Notes: generated from the letters alone by a model not told the origin. 64,000 nucleotides of DNA from Sideroxydans lithotrophicus (GCA_020723185.1 DYJI01000002.1:124001-188000), one strand, 5' to 3'. Positions 11,313-22,399 are shown, numbered from the stretch's first letter. Numbers and translations: made by a program.

Positions 11313-12212
11313 ATGTGGTTCAAAAATCTAATCGTCTATCGTCTCAACAAATGGGACGTCACTCCCGAACAACTGGAAGAGAAACTCTCGCAACATGCAC
11401 TGCAACCCTGCTCCGGTCTGGAGCTGCAGCGCGCGGGCTGGATACCGCCCAAGGAGGCTGAGCCGTCCTTCGTGCACACGCTGGGCAAGCAGATGCTGAT
11501 CTGCTTCGGCGCGGAAAAGAAACTGCTGCCCGCCTCGGTCATCAACACCATCTGCAAGGCGCGCGCGGTGGAGATGGAAGAGCAGCAAGGCTACAAGCCG
11601 GGCCGCAAGCAGATGAAGCAACTCAAGGAAGCCGTCACCGACGAACTGCTGCCGCGCGCCTTCGCCGTGCGCCGCCGCACGTATGCATGGATAGACATGG
11701 CTGCCGGTCTGCTGGTGCTGGATGCAGCCAACCTTGCCAAGGCGGATGAACTGGTCGAATTGCTGGTCAAATCGGTGGACGGCATCGCCTTCACGCCGCT
11801 CAAGACGGAAGTGTCGCCCACCACCGCGATGACCGCGTGGCTGGCGGGCGAGGACCTGCCCGCGGTATTCACCGTCGACCGCGATTGCGAACTGCGCGCC
11901 GCGGGCGAGGAGAAGGCCACCGTGCGTTATGTGCGCCATTCGCTGGAAGCGGAAGAGATCGCCAAACACATCAGCGGCGGCAAGGAAGTGACCAGGCTGG
12001 CGATGACCTGGCACGACCGCCTCTCTTTCGTGCTGCACGAGAACGGTCAGATCAAACGCCTGCAAGCGCTGGACCTGCTCAAGGATCAGGCGGACAGCGA
12101 CGCGCAGGACGACGCCTTCGATGCCGACTTCGCGCTGATGAGCGGCGAGCTGAAGAAATTGCTGCCCGCCATCGTCGAGGCGCTGGGCGGCGAGAGCAGA
12201 CCGGCGGCCTAG
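11313..12212 (+). CDS. rdgC: Recombination-associated protein RdgC
   Basis: MWFKNLIVYRLN...; LPASVINTICKARAVEMEEQQGYKPGRKQMKQLKEAVTDELLPRAF. Confidence 0.9.
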   Translation: MWFKNLIVYRLNKWDVTPEQLEEKLSQHALQPCSGLELQRAGWIPPKEAEPSFVHTLGKQMLICFGAEKKLLPASVINTICKARAVEMEEQQGYKPGRKQMKQLKEAVTDELLPRAFAVRRRTYAWIDMAAGLLVLDAANLAKADELVELLVKSVDGIAFTPLKTEVSPTTAMTAWLAGEDLPAVFTVDRDCELRAAGEEKATVRYVRHSLEAEEIAKHISGGKEVTRLAMTWHDRLSFVLHENGQIKRLQALDLLKDQADSDAQDDAFDADFALMSGELKKLLPAIVEALGGESRPAA

Positions 12213-12337
12213 TCGTCCCCCGCCCCCCACCCCCAAGGAAGGAGGGTGGGACACACTAAAGCATTATTGTTTCTTGCCGAAACAGGCATATGCTGCACAG
12301 GATTATTGCAGCAAGACCTTATTTCGAAAGGACGGCA

Positions 12338-13525
12338 ATGGCGAACAAGTCCCCCTCCATACTCAAGCAACTGAAGTATTCCTTCCTCGGCTTCGGCCTG
12401 CTCATGGGGTTGATATTCCCGTTCTATGCCAATTTCTTCGTGCAATGGAAGCCCGGCATGCTGGGCTGGTTCATCGTCGGCTGCATCGTGGCGGGCATCA
12501 CCATCGGCATCTTCAACCACCTGCTGCTGGAATGGCTGCTGGTGGGCAAGCTGCGCAAGGTGGCAGTCGCCGCCGAACGCATACGCAACGGCGACCTGCG
12601 CGAGGGATGCGGCATACGCAGCGCGGACACGGTGGGCGAGATCACCGGCGGCTTCGATGCCATGGCCTCCGGCCTGCGCGACACGCTGGGCGAGATGACG
12701 ACATCCGCCAACACCGTGGATGCGACCGCGCGCGAGATCGGCGATTCCATGAACTCGCTCGGTGCCAGCATGGCGGAATACCGCCAGAACGAGCAGGAGA
12801 TCATCAAGGTCATCAACGGCATGGCCGATGCCTCGCGCACCATCCTCGAACTGTCCGACTCGGCGGGCGGCAGTGCCGCCTCCGCCGATGAACTGGTGCG
12901 CAACGGGGTCCGGCATGTGTCCGCGACCGAGCAGGCCATCTCCGTGCTGGATGCGGCCAGCCGCAAGATCTCGGCCAATGCCAACAGTCTGGAGGCCAGC
13001 GCCAGGGAGGTCGAGACGGCGGTCTCCGCCATCCGCGCCATCGCGGACCAGACCAACCTGCTGGCGCTCAACGCGGCCATCGAGGCGGCACGCGCGGGCG
13101 AGCAGGGGCGCGGCTTCGCCGTGGTCGCGGACGAAGTCCGGAAACTGTCCGAGCAGGCGGCGCAGGCGACCACGCGCATCGACGGCGTGCTCAAGCAGGT
13201 GAGCGCCGATGTCGCCTCCACCGTCAGCATCTCCGAAGAGAACGCCAATGCCGTCGTCGACGGCCTGCGCGCCTCCAGACTCTCATCCGAGACCTTCGTG
13301 CAGATCGAACAGGCGACGGCCGCGATGAAGGCTTCGGTGGAGGAAGTGCGCGAAGCGGCAGACGACCAGCAGATGCTGGTGGGGCTGGTACTCAAGCGTA
13401 TCGAGGAGAACCAGCACAGCACCGACGAGACCGCCAAGCTCACATCACTGTGCGTCCGCGAATCGGAGCGGATGATAGACACGGCGCACACGCTGAACGA
13501 GGCCACCCACAGATTCATCGTCTGA
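12338..13525 (+). CDS. Methyl-accepting chemotaxis protein with almost no periplasmic domain
   Basis: Two TM helices separated by ~10 residues, HAMP-like region, signalling hairpin [39 protein letters not shown]. Confidence 0.85.
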   Translation: MANKSPSILKQLKYSFLGFGLLMGLIFPFYANFFVQWKPGMLGWFIVGCIVAGITIGIFNHLLLEWLLVGKLRKVAVAAERIRNGDLREGCGIRSADTVGEITGGFDAMASGLRDTLGEMTTSANTVDATAREIGDSMNSLGASMAEYRQNEQEIIKVINGMADASRTILELSDSAGGSAASADELVRNGVRHVSATEQAISVLDAASRKISANANSLEASAREVETAVSAIRAIADQTNLLALNAAIEAARAGEQGRGFAVVADEVRKLSEQAAQATTRIDGVLKQVSADVASTVSISEENANAVVDGLRASRLSSETFVQIEQATAAMKASVEEVREAADDQQMLVGLVLKRIEENQHSTDETAKLTSLCVRESERMIDTAHTLNEATHRFIV

Positions 13526-13529
13526 GCGC

Positions 13530-14588
13530 ATGGCACCTTCCCGCCTCCTCTCGACCTGCCGGAGATGGCTGCTGCCAGTCGTGTCGCTGCTCGTGCTGGC
13601 CTCCGCCCCGGCCGGCGCGGCGCAGCCCGTGTTGCGGGTGCTGGCCTGGCCTGGTTACGCCGAGGCGGAAGTGGTGCGCGCGTTCGAGCAACGGCATGCG
13701 GTGCGGGTCGAGCTGACCGTCGCCACCTCGGACGCCTCGCTGTGGGAGAAGATCAATACCCGCAACTACGACGTGTTCGCCGTCAACGCCGCCGAACTGC
13801 AACGTTATCTCGCAGCCGATCTGGTGCAGCCGCTGCGTCCGGACAGCATCCCCAACACGCGCATGCAACTGCCGCGTTTTCGCACCTTGTCCGCCATCCC
13901 CGGGCTGATGCGCGACGGCAAGGTTTACGCGACCCCCTACACCTATTCGCAGATGGGACTGATCTACGACCGCAAGCAGTTCCGGACACCGCCCCGCTCG
14001 ATCTCCGCGCTGTGGGACGAACGCTATCGCGGCAAGGTCATCGCCTACGACGGCGGCACGCATAGCTTCTCGCTGGCCGCGCAGTCGCTGCGACTCGCCT
14101 CCCCTTTCCGCATCGCGCCCGCCGACCTGCCGCGCACCGCAGAACACCTGATCGGATTGCGGCGCAATGTGCTCGGCTTCTACACTCGACCGGAGGAATC
14201 GGTGCATCTGTTCATGCAACACGGTGCCGCGCTGATGTTCGCCAACTACGGCATGCAGCAGGTGCACATGCTCAAGGATGCCGGTGCGGACATCGGTTAT
14301 GTGATGCCGCAGGAAGGCGCACTGGCCTGGCTGGATTGCTGGAGCATCACGCGCGATGCACGCGACCCGGCACTGGCGCATGCCTGGATCGACCATCTGC
14401 TCGGCCCGCTGGCCAGCCGCTTGCTGGTCGAACGGCAGGGACTGTCCAACACGCTGTCCGACGAGGGCAACGGCCAGCCGGACGGCATACCGGTATGGTT
14501 GCAACCGCCGGAAGACACCGTCCGGCGCGAAAGGCTGTGGGAACGGATACGTTCCGGTGACCGCCTGTCGCGGGTGCTGGCACCATGA
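13530..14588 (+). CDS. Periplasmic extracellular solute-binding protein (PotD-like family 1)
   Basis: Signal peptide; LRVLAWPGYAEAEVVRAFEQRHAVRVELTVATSDASLWEKI; GKVYATPYTYSQMGLIYDRKQF. Confidence 0.75.
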   Translation: MAPSRLLSTCRRWLLPVVSLLVLASAPAGAAQPVLRVLAWPGYAEAEVVRAFEQRHAVRVELTVATSDASLWEKINTRNYDVFAVNAAELQRYLAADLVQPLRPDSIPNTRMQLPRFRTLSAIPGLMRDGKVYATPYTYSQMGLIYDRKQFRTPPRSISALWDERYRGKVIAYDGGTHSFSLAAQSLRLASPFRIAPADLPRTAEHLIGLRRNVLGFYTRPEESVHLFMQHGAALMFANYGMQQVHMLKDAGADIGYVMPQEGALAWLDCWSITRDARDPALAHAWIDHLLGPLASRLLVERQGLSNTLSDEGNGQPDGIPVWLQPPEDTVRRERLWERIRSGDRLSRVLAP

Positions 14589-16282
14589 GATTCACCATCG
14601 CCTGGCGTCTCGGTCTGGTGCTGGTCCTGGTCGGATTGCTGGGCACCGGCCTGACCGGTTACTTCGCCTATCAGGCCAGCCGCGAACAGTTGCTGCAGTC
14701 GTCCGAGGAGCGCCTGCTGACCGCGACACAGGTGCTGATGCGCCAGGTGACGGTGGCGTTGAACAATGTGAAGGCAGACGTGCGCCTGGTCGCGCAGCAT
14801 CCGCAGGCCCCGCGCATCCTGCAACGCAGCACCGGCGGTTTCCAGACGCTCAGCGAAGAGAACGTGGCGAAGATATTCGAGGGGATGATGGCGGTGCATC
14901 CGGAATACTTCCACGTGCGCCTGATCGAAGCCGACAATCACGGCCTGGAGCGCATCCGCGTCGACCGCGGCATGCATGGCCTGTTGCGTGTCAGCGGCGA
15001 CGCACTGCAGGAGAAGGGACATTACCCCTATGTGTTCGAGACCCTGCGTCTCCTGCCCGGCAGCATCTATGTCTCGCGCGCCACCATCAACCATGAGATC
15101 GGCGCGCATGCGGGCGAGCATCGTCCCGCCCTGCAGGTCGCCGCCCCCATCCACGATGCGCGGCAGCGCGCCATCGGGCTGGTCGTGATCAACGTCGACC
15201 TGCAAGGTCTGTTCGCCCAGCTGGCTGCCGACCTGCCGCCGGAGTTGGGACTGTATCTGGCGAACCGGCGGGGCGACTATCTGATCCATCCCGACCCGGC
15301 CCTCGGTTTCGCTTTCGACCGTGGCCAGGAGGCGCGCGTGCAGGATGAGTTCCCGGCCGTCTCGGCACTGCTGAAAGATGCCCCGAATGCGGCGTCGCAT
15401 CGCGTGACCACCAGCCTGCCGTCCGCCGCCGAACCACTGGTAGCCGCCTTCGACCAGATCCCCGTGCCCGGCATGGAAGGCGGCGACGGCTTCATCCTCG
15501 GCCTGTCGCAACCACTGTCCAGCGTGATGGCGGAAAGCCGGCAGCTCGCCTCGATCACACTGGGCATCGTGCTGAGTTTCAGCGCCCTGACGGTGCTGCT
15601 CGCCGTGTTCCTGGCGCGCGCCTTCAACCGCCCCTTCTATCACATCGTGGCCGAGATCAGACGTTTCGCGGTGGATGGCAAGATCGGCGCGTTGCCGGTG
15701 GACAGAAAGGATGAGATCGGCGAACTGGCACACAGCATCCAGTTGATGGAGAGGCAGATCCAGCATCAGATCGAGGACCTGCAGCGGCAGCAGGAGATGC
15801 TCGACCACCTGGCCAGCCATGACAGCCTGACCGGCCTGCCCAACCGGCGCATGTTCCTCGACCGCCTGACCCACGCGCTGGCACGCGCCAAACGTCAGGA
15901 CGAACAACTGCTGTTGCTGTTCATCGACCTGGACGGTTTCAAGACCATCAACGACACGCACGGCCATGCTGCGGGCGATGCGGTGTTGCAGGCGGTCGCG
16001 CAACGCCTGCGCGAACTGCTGCGCGAATCGGATACGGCGGCGCGCCTGGGCGGTGACGAGTTCATCATCCTGTTCGAGGGGGCATGGGAGGATGCGCAGA
16101 TCGAACAGATGGTGCGCAAGGTGCAGACCGCGCTGACTGCCCCCATCCCCTACCAGGATATCGAATTGCATTCCGGCGGCAGCATAGGCGTCAGCCGCTT
16201 CCCGCAGGACGGCAGCTCGCCCTCGACGCTGATCGCGGCGGCCGACCAGGCGATGTACCACTCCAAATCGAACGGACGCTGA
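14585..16282 (+). CDS. Diguanylate cyclase with periplasmic Cache-type sensor and HAMP
   Basis: N-terminal TM plus ~280 aa periplasmic domain, HAMP, DSLTGLPNRRMFLDRL...RLGGDEFIILFEG; ATGA overlap with upstream gene. Confidence 0.85.
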   Translation: MRFTIAWRLGLVLVLVGLLGTGLTGYFAYQASREQLLQSSEERLLTATQVLMRQVTVALNNVKADVRLVAQHPQAPRILQRSTGGFQTLSEENVAKIFEGMMAVHPEYFHVRLIEADNHGLERIRVDRGMHGLLRVSGDALQEKGHYPYVFETLRLLPGSIYVSRATINHEIGAHAGEHRPALQVAAPIHDARQRAIGLVVINVDLQGLFAQLAADLPPELGLYLANRRGDYLIHPDPALGFAFDRGQEARVQDEFPAVSALLKDAPNAASHRVTTSLPSAAEPLVAAFDQIPVPGMEGGDGFILGLSQPLSSVMAESRQLASITLGIVLSFSALTVLLAVFLARAFNRPFYHIVAEIRRFAVDGKIGALPVDRKDEIGELAHSIQLMERQIQHQIEDLQRQQEMLDHLASHDSLTGLPNRRMFLDRLTHALARAKRQDEQLLLLFIDLDGFKTINDTHGHAAGDAVLQAVAQRLRELLRESDTAARLGGDEFIILFEGAWEDAQIEQMVRKVQTALTAPIPYQDIELHSGGSIGVSRFPQDGSSPSTLIAAADQAMYHSKSNGR

Positions 16283-16285
16283 ACC

Positions 16286-16711
16286 CTACCAGGGCGAGAA
16301 AGCGGGGGAGTACTTCTGCAGGGACGGCTTCATCAGCAGGTCTTCCTTGATGACATGATCGATCAGCCAATTGCGCAGGAAATCGGCAAAGCCTTTGGTC
16401 AGCTCCGGCGACCAGGTCTGTTCCGCATTGACGAAGCCCGACTCCATCTTTCCCAGCTTCTCCATCAGTGACTGGTGCGACTGCTGCAAGCCGGGTGTCT
16501 GCTGGTAACCGACCGCGATGGCGATCTTCTCCTCGCGGTCGAAATGCAGCTGCGAGTAATCATGCAAACGCTGCAATTCCGCCTTCAATGCGGCCATGTC
16601 CTTCTTCGCGAGACAGGTTTCGACCCGATTGATGATCTCGATCAGGTATTTGTGGTCTTCGTCGATGATGTTGTTGCCGACACTCAGTTGCTCCCGCCAC
16701 GCTATCGCCAT
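16286..16711 (-). CDS. Bacteriohemerythrin
   Basis: IDEDHKYLIEIINRVE, HFDREEKIAIAVGY, QQSHQSLMEKL, NWLIDHVIKEDLLM: His ligands of hemerythrin. Confidence 0.9.
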   Translation of the reverse strand: MAIAWREQLSVGNNIIDEDHKYLIEIINRVETCLAKKDMAALKAELQRLHDYSQLHFDREEKIAIAVGYQQTPGLQQSHQSLMEKLGKMESGFVNAEQTWSPELTKGFADFLRNWLIDHVIKEDLLMKPSLQKYSPAFSPW

Positions 16712-16739
16712 GTTCCCGCTCCTTGTTGAAGATGCCCGG

Positions 16740-18338
16740 TCACCGACACGGCCGATCCATGCTGCCAGTATGCGGTCGAATCTCAACCGCCCGGACGCAC
16801 TTTAACAGCGCGCGCCAGCTGCGTGCATTACTTTTCGACCGGGGGGATAGCCCGGTGTCGAATCTCAACGCCGCTTCCCGTTCCCGGAAAGCCAAAGGCT
16901 GCTGCGCCGCCTGCAATCTCGCCAGCACGTTCACATCCGCCTCAGATGCGTCATGGTGACGCTGGCGGATGCGCTCGCGCAATGTCCCGTCGTCCGCCTC
17001 CAGCGTGGCGATGACGAACGGCAACGCAAGTTCCTGCGCCAGCGCGCGGAACATCTCGCGTTCTTCATGGCGCAGGAAAGCCGCATCCACGATCACCGGA
17101 TAGCCCGCCGCCAGCAGGCCGTGCGCCAGCGCCCGCAGCAAGCCGTAAGTCCGAGCGGTCGCATCGCGGCTGTAGATGTCCGTATCCAACTTGCGACTGC
17201 CTTCCAGCGCCGACAAACCGAACAACCTCTTGCGCTCCACATCCGAGCGGATGCGCACTGCACCCAGTTGTTCGATGACGTATTGCGCGAAGGTGGTCTT
17301 GCCTGAACCGGGCAGGCCGTGCGTGATGATCAGCGCCGGTCGCCTGTCGGACAGGCAGCGCTGCGCCAGCGCCAGATGCGCCCTGCATGCCTGCAGATGC
17401 CGCGTGTGTGCCGTGCCGCCACCATCCGGCTGGCGGGCGCGTATGGCGGCGACCTTGGCGCGCACCGTCGCACGATAGGCCAGATAGAAACGCAGCACGC
17501 CCACGCCTGAATAGTCGCCGCTCGCTTCCAGATACGCATTCAGGAAGCGCCAAGCGAGATCGCTGCGACCGTGATGCAGCAGATCCATCATGGTGAAGGC
17601 GACCTCGTCCATCACATCTATCCAGCGCAGCGCTGGCTCGAACTCGATGCAGTCGAACGGCACCGGCACGCCATCGGCGAGCACGATGTTGCCCAGATGC
17701 AGATCGCCGTGACATTCGCGCACGCGGCCTTCATTCCGGCGCGACTCGAAATGCTCTGCGCACGCCAGCCACTCCGCTTCCGTCAGACGTTGCATTGTAT
17801 CGAGCCGCTGCAGATCGGTGCTGTCCGTCAGCAGCGTGCGCATCTGTTCGAAGTTCTGCAGCGCGGCAGCGCGTATCGTCCCGGCGTCACCGTATGCCGT
17901 CCGCGTATCCACAGTCTCTGCCTGTTCGTGGAAACGCGCGACGGCGGCGGCCAGCGCATCGATGTGCGACGGTTCGATGCCGCCGCGGCGCACGCATGCA
18001 TCCATCAGCGCATCCTGCGCGAAGCGACGCATCTTCACCGCGTATTCGATGGCAGGCAGCGTGCCGAACCGGGGCGCAACTGCGCTGCCGCCCAGACTCA
18101 CCACCTCAAGATAGAGGTCGGGGGCAGTACGCCGGTTGAGGCGCAACTCTTCCTCGCAGAAATGTCCTCTGGAAGACAATGATGAATAATCGAGGAAACC
18201 AAGATCGACAGCCTTCTTGATCTTGTACGCGAAGTCGCCGATCAGCAGCACCCATGAGATATGCGTCTCGATCAGCTGCGCCGCATGTGCGCGCTGCAGC
18301 GCGACTACCAGGCGTTGCTGATCGGCAAGCGCAGACAT
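16740..18338 (-). CDS. Bifunctional aminoglycoside phosphotransferase-like / AAA ATP-binding protein
   Basis: ECHGDLHLGNIVL (APH-type), P-loop THGLPGSGKTTFAQ. Confidence 0.8.
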   Translation of the reverse strand: MSALADQQRLVVALQRAHAAQLIETHISWVLLIGDFAYKIKKAVDLGFLDYSSLSSRGHFCEEELRLNRRTAPDLYLEVVSLGGSAVAPRFGTLPAIEYAVKMRRFAQDALMDACVRRGGIEPSHIDALAAAVARFHEQAETVDTRTAYGDAGTIRAAALQNFEQMRTLLTDSTDLQRLDTMQRLTEAEWLACAEHFESRRNEGRVRECHGDLHLGNIVLADGVPVPFDCIEFEPALRWIDVMDEVAFTMMDLLHHGRSDLAWRFLNAYLEASGDYSGVGVLRFYLAYRATVRAKVAAIRARQPDGGGTAHTRHLQACRAHLALAQRCLSDRRPALIITHGLPGSGKTTFAQYVIEQLGAVRIRSDVERKRLFGLSALEGSRKLDTDIYSRDATARTYGLLRALAHGLLAAGYPVIVDAAFLRHEEREMFRALAQELALPFVIATLEADDGTLRERIRQRHHDASEADVNVLARLQAAQQPLAFREREAALRFDTGLSPRSKSNARSWRALLKCVRAVEIRPHTGSMDRPCR

Positions 18339-18340
18339 AG

Positions 18341-18763
18341 CTAGTCGAAATCTCCCCAGGCGCTCTTGCGCGGCTTGCGATCGCTTTCCACCAGACGCGC
18401 GATCTCGCGCCGGTCGCGTTTGGTCGGCCTCCCCTTGAGGTCGGACTGCGGCAGCAGCTTGTTCTGCTCGGCCTGTATCGCGCGCTTGCGCTTGCTCTCC
18501 TCGGTCTCGCGATACAGCTTCTGTGCGACCGGCGCGGGGCCGCGCTTGCCGGACAGTTCCAGTATCTCCACTTCGTGCTGGTAGGGACCGAGGCGGATCA
18601 CCAGCACATCGCCCACTCCGACCGTCTTGGCCTGCTTGATGCGCGCGCCGTCCATGGTCACCTTGCCACTCTCGACCGCGTCGGCGGCGATGCTGCGCGT
18701 CTTGAAGAAACGCGCGGCCCACAGCCATTTGTCGACGCGTAGTTTTTCTGCCGGTTCGTTCAT
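18341..18763 (-). CDS. hslR: S4-domain RNA-binding protein, Hsp15 family
   Basis: LRVDKWLWAARFFKTRSIAADAVESGKVTMDGARIKQAKTVGVGDVLVIRLG. Confidence 0.8.
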   Translation of the reverse strand: MNEPAEKLRVDKWLWAARFFKTRSIAADAVESGKVTMDGARIKQAKTVGVGDVLVIRLGPYQHEVEILELSGKRGPAPVAQKLYRETEESKRKRAIQAEQNKLLPQSDLKGRPTKRDRREIARLVESDRKPRKSAWGDFD

Positions 18764-18975
18764 TTCGTTGCCATTGAGAAGTCGGATCCGTGAAGATATG
18801 TAAAGTCTGTGCGGTTGCGGAACCTCTGTCGCATGATCGCATCCGACGCCGCGGATTGTGGGCGAGCCGGGAGCATGCGTCAAACCTGCCATGACCCTTA
18901 CGGTTTATTCAAATCGTCCACTATCCTCTATAGAATCCCATCCATATCCGGCCTGCCCGGCCGTGCAGCAGAAAG

Positions 18976-20403
18976 GTGGCAGTGAAAGCCCAACTCCGCA
19001 TACTGATGATGATAGCTCCTCTGGCCGGCTGTGCCGTGGGCCCGGACTACGTCAGACCGGATCTCGCCGCCCCAGCGAACTGGCGCGACACGGCTGGGAC
19101 GCGCCCCGCATCGGCGCAGGAAGACATCTCCCGCTGGTGGTTGCGCCTGAAAGACCCTGTGCTGAACGAACTCATCGCCACTGCGCTGCGCAACAGTCCC
19201 GACATGCGCACCGCGCGCGCCAGGCTGCAGGAATCGCGCGCGCGGCTCGACATCTCTGATGCCGCCTTCATGCCGCAGTTGAACGCTGCGCTCGGTGCAG
19301 GGCGCAGCAAGGCCGGCAATGCTTCGCCCTCCAACCAGTTCAACGCCGGTTTCGACGCGAGCTGGGAGATAGACCTGTTCGGCGGCCTGCGCCGCGCTTC
19401 CGAGGCGGCCGAAGCGGACGCCGGGGCGACACTGGCGGATCTTTACCACACGCAGGTATCACTCGCCGCCGAAGTGGCACTCAACTACATGCAACTGCGC
19501 AGCCTGCAGCAGCGCCTCGCCATCGCGCGCAACAATCTGGCGGCGCAGCGCGAGACACTGAACATCACCGAATGGCGCGCGCAGGCCGGGCTGGTGACAT
19601 CGATGCAAGTGGAACAGGCGAACAGCAATCTGCAGCAGACACTGGCCGGCATCCCCACGCTCGCCACCAACCTCACCAAGGCCGAGAACAGATTGGCCGT
19701 GTTGCTGGGACAGTTCCCCACTTCGCTGCACGAGAAGCTTGCCGCACCTGTCGCACTGCCCCCCTTGCCGGATGAGATCGCGCTCAGCATCCCCGCCGAC
19801 ACCTTGCGCCAGCGTCCCGACGTGCAGGCCGTAGAAAGACGCGTGGCTGCGGAGACCGCGCGCATCGGGCAGGAGACGGCGGCGCGTTATCCCTCGCTCT
19901 CGCTCAGTGGCAGTCTGGGCTGGAAGGCGCTCACCGTCGGCGCACTGGGTGACAGCGCCAACCTGACCCGCTCGCTCTCCGCCAGTCTGGCGCAGTCGAT
20001 CTTCGACGGCGGTCGTCTGAGCAGCCGCATCGAGGCGCAGAGCGCCGTGCAGCAACAAGCACTGATCGCCTATGAACAGACCGTGTTGCTCGCACTGGAA
20101 GAAGTGGAGAACGCGCTGACCAGTTATGCCAACAGCCACGAACGCCGCGCCGCCTTGCAGAACGCCACGACCTCCGCGCGCAATGCCGCGTTGATGGCGC
20201 GACAGCGCTACGAAGGCGGCCTGATCGATTTCCAGAGTGTGCTCGATACCGACCGAACCCTGCTTTCCAGTGAAGACAGTCTGGCCAGCGCTGAATTCGA
20301 CGAGCGTGCCGCATTGATCAGTTTGTACAAAGCGATGGGCGGCGGCTGGAGCGAAGATGCCGCACTGCCTGTTGCGCAAACCAACGAAGGTCCACAACCA
20401 TGA
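18976..20403 (+). CDS. Outer membrane efflux lipoprotein (NodT/TolC family)
   Basis: LAGCAVGPDYVRPDLAAPANW lipobox and motif; SWEIDLFGGLRRASEAAEADAGATLADLYHTQVSLAAEVALNYMQLRSLQ. Confidence 0.88.
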   Translation: MAVKAQLRILMMIAPLAGCAVGPDYVRPDLAAPANWRDTAGTRPASAQEDISRWWLRLKDPVLNELIATALRNSPDMRTARARLQESRARLDISDAAFMPQLNAALGAGRSKAGNASPSNQFNAGFDASWEIDLFGGLRRASEAAEADAGATLADLYHTQVSLAAEVALNYMQLRSLQQRLAIARNNLAAQRETLNITEWRAQAGLVTSMQVEQANSNLQQTLAGIPTLATNLTKAENRLAVLLGQFPTSLHEKLAAPVALPPLPDEIALSIPADTLRQRPDVQAVERRVAAETARIGQETAARYPSLSLSGSLGWKALTVGALGDSANLTRSLSASLAQSIFDGGRLSSRIEAQSAVQQQALIAYEQTVLLALEEVENALTSYANSHERRAALQNATTSARNAALMARQRYEGGLIDFQSVLDTDRTLLSSEDSLASAEFDERAALISLYKAMGGGWSEDAALPVAQTNEGPQP

Positions 20404-21677
20404 ATGACACTTCCAACTCCAGCCAGAAATTGCTGCACGCCATCACCCGTTCTTCAGGCGCGAGTCCACGCAAGCGTGCAATGTGGATCGCACTGGTCGT
20501 GGTCGCCGCCCTGCTGATCGGCTGGATGTTGTGGCCGAAGTCGAACGGTTCTGGCAACGGCAGCTACCTCACTGAGGAAGCCGCGCTTGGCGACCTGTCG
20601 GTGACGGTTTCGGCCACAGGCAATCTTTATCCCACCAACCAAGTTGATGTGGGCAGCGAGTTGTCCGGCATCGTGGAGAGCGTGCTGGTGGATGAGAACG
20701 ACCGTATCAAACGCGGTCAGGTGCTGGTGCGGCTCGACCTGTCCAAACTGAACGACCAGGTGGTCAAATCCCAGGCAGCCGTGCTGGCCGCCGAAGCGCA
20801 GGTGGCACAGATGCAGGCGACGGTGAAGGAATCGCGCGCCACGCTGGCACGCCTGCGCCAGGTGGCGGAGCTGACCGGTGGCAAAGTGCCCTCGCGCAGC
20901 GAGCTGGAAGCGGCGGAAGCGGCGGTGACGCGTGCCGAAGCGAACGAAGCCAATGCGCGCGCCGCCGCCGCGCAGGCCTCCGCCAGCCTGCGTTCCGACC
21001 AGACCAATCTTTCCAAGGCCACCATCCGCTCGCCCATCGACGGCATCGTGCTGACGCGCAAGATCGAGCCTGGACAGACCGTGGCCGCCTCGCTGCAAGC
21101 GCCGGTGCTGTTCACCATCGCCGAGGACCTCGCGCGCATGCAACTGCAGGTGGATGTGGACGAAGCGGATGTGAGTCAGGTCAGCATCGGTCAGTCCGCC
21201 TATTTCATGGTCGATGCCTGGCCGGGACGCAAGTATCCGGCCGAGATCTCGCGCGTCGGCTTCGGTGCGCAGACCACCGACGGCGTGGTGACCTACAAGA
21301 CACTATTGAATGTATCGAATGCTGACCTGAGCCTGCGTCCCGGCATGACTGCCACCGCCGAGATCTCTACTGCGAACCTGCATGATGTCTTGCTGATACC
21401 CAATGCCGCGTTGCGCTTCACGCCGGTGACGAAGACCGCTTCCTCAGGCGGCTTCGTCGCCAGCCTGATGCCGCGCCGTCCGCAGCAGCCCAAGCAGGTG
21501 AAAGAGAACGCATCGAACGGCAGCAGCGCGCGCACGCTGTGGGTGCTGCAGGACAACAAACCGGTGCCGGTCGAAGTCAACATCGGCCTCACCGACGGGC
21601 GGCGCACACAGGTCGTCAGCGGTGATCTGAAGGCGGGTGCGCGCGTCATCATCGGCATGCAGAAATCGGCAAAATGA
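20400..21677 (+). CDS. MacA-like periplasmic adaptor protein
   Basis: GDLSVTVSATGNLYPTNQVDVGSELSGIVESVLVDENDRIKRGQVLVRLD; ATGA overlap. Confidence 0.85.
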   Translation: MNDTSNSSQKLLHAITRSSGASPRKRAMWIALVVVAALLIGWMLWPKSNGSGNGSYLTEEAALGDLSVTVSATGNLYPTNQVDVGSELSGIVESVLVDENDRIKRGQVLVRLDLSKLNDQVVKSQAAVLAAEAQVAQMQATVKESRATLARLRQVAELTGGKVPSRSELEAAEAAVTRAEANEANARAAAAQASASLRSDQTNLSKATIRSPIDGIVLTRKIEPGQTVAASLQAPVLFTIAEDLARMQLQVDVDEADVSQVSIGQSAYFMVDAWPGRKYPAEISRVGFGAQTTDGVVTYKTLLNVSNADLSLRPGMTATAEISTANLHDVLLIPNAALRFTPVTKTASSGGFVASLMPRRPQQPKQVKENASNGSSARTLWVLQDNKPVPVEVNIGLTDGRRTQVVSGDLKAGARVIIGMQKSAK

Positions 21678-22399
21678 ATGACACCGCGATCACCTTCGAT
21701 CCCGATGCGCTGATCCAGCTGTCCGGCATCACCAAGACCTACGGTCAAGGGCAGGCCGCCTTCCAGGCGTTGCGCGGCGTCGACCTTTCCATACGTCAAG
21801 GCGAGTTCGTCGCCATCATGGGGCCGAGCGGCTCCGGCAAATCCACCGCGATGAACATCCTCGGCTGTCTCGACACGCCGACCTCGGGTGCCTATCTGTT
21901 CGACGGTGTGCATGTGGAAGATCTGTCGCGCGACCAGCGCGCGCTGCTGCGCCGCAACTATCTTGGCTTCGTGTTCCAGGGCTTCAATCTGCTGGCGCGC
22001 ACCTCGGCACAGGAGAACGTGGAACTGCCGCTGCTGTATCGCGGCGAGAGTGCCGAAGCACGCCACGAGAAAGGCATGGCTGCACTGCGCTCGGTCGGAC
22101 TGGAGGCCTGGGCGCATCACACCTCGTCCGAACTCTCCGGTGGTCAGCAACAGCGTGTCGCCATCGCGCGCGCCATCGTCACTGATCCCAAAGTTCTGCT
22201 GGCTGACGAGCCGACCGGCAACCTCGACTCCAAACGCGGCCACGAGATCATGGAACTGCTGGTCAGCATGAACCGCGATCGCGGCATCACCATCCTCATG
22301 GTGACGCATGAACCGGACATCGCCGCCTATGCCAAACGCATCGTGCATTTCGTCGACGGCCAGATCGCACAGGACGACAGCAATGGAGGTACGGCATGA
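21674..22399 (+). CDS. MacB-type ABC transporter ATP-binding protein
   Basis: Walker [10 protein letters not shown], signature [14 protein letters not shown], Walker [13 protein letters not shown]. Confidence 0.9.
   Translation: MNDTAITFDPDALIQLSGITKTYGQGQAAFQALRGVDLSIRQGEFVAIMGPSGSGKSTAMNILGCLDTPTSGAYLFDGVHVEDLSRDQRALLRRNYLGFVFQGFNLLARTSAQENVELPLLYRGESAEARHEKGMAALRSVGLEAWAHHTSSELSGGQQQRVAIARAIVTDPKVLLADEPTGNLDSKRGHEIMELLVSMNRDRGITILMVTHEPDIAAYAKRIVHFVDGQIAQDDSNGGTA

Noticed and set aside
14297-16261. 654-aa - strand ORF opposite the SBP and diguanylate cyclase genes
   Set aside because: Antisense of two clearly conserved + strand genes; composition typical of shadow frames.
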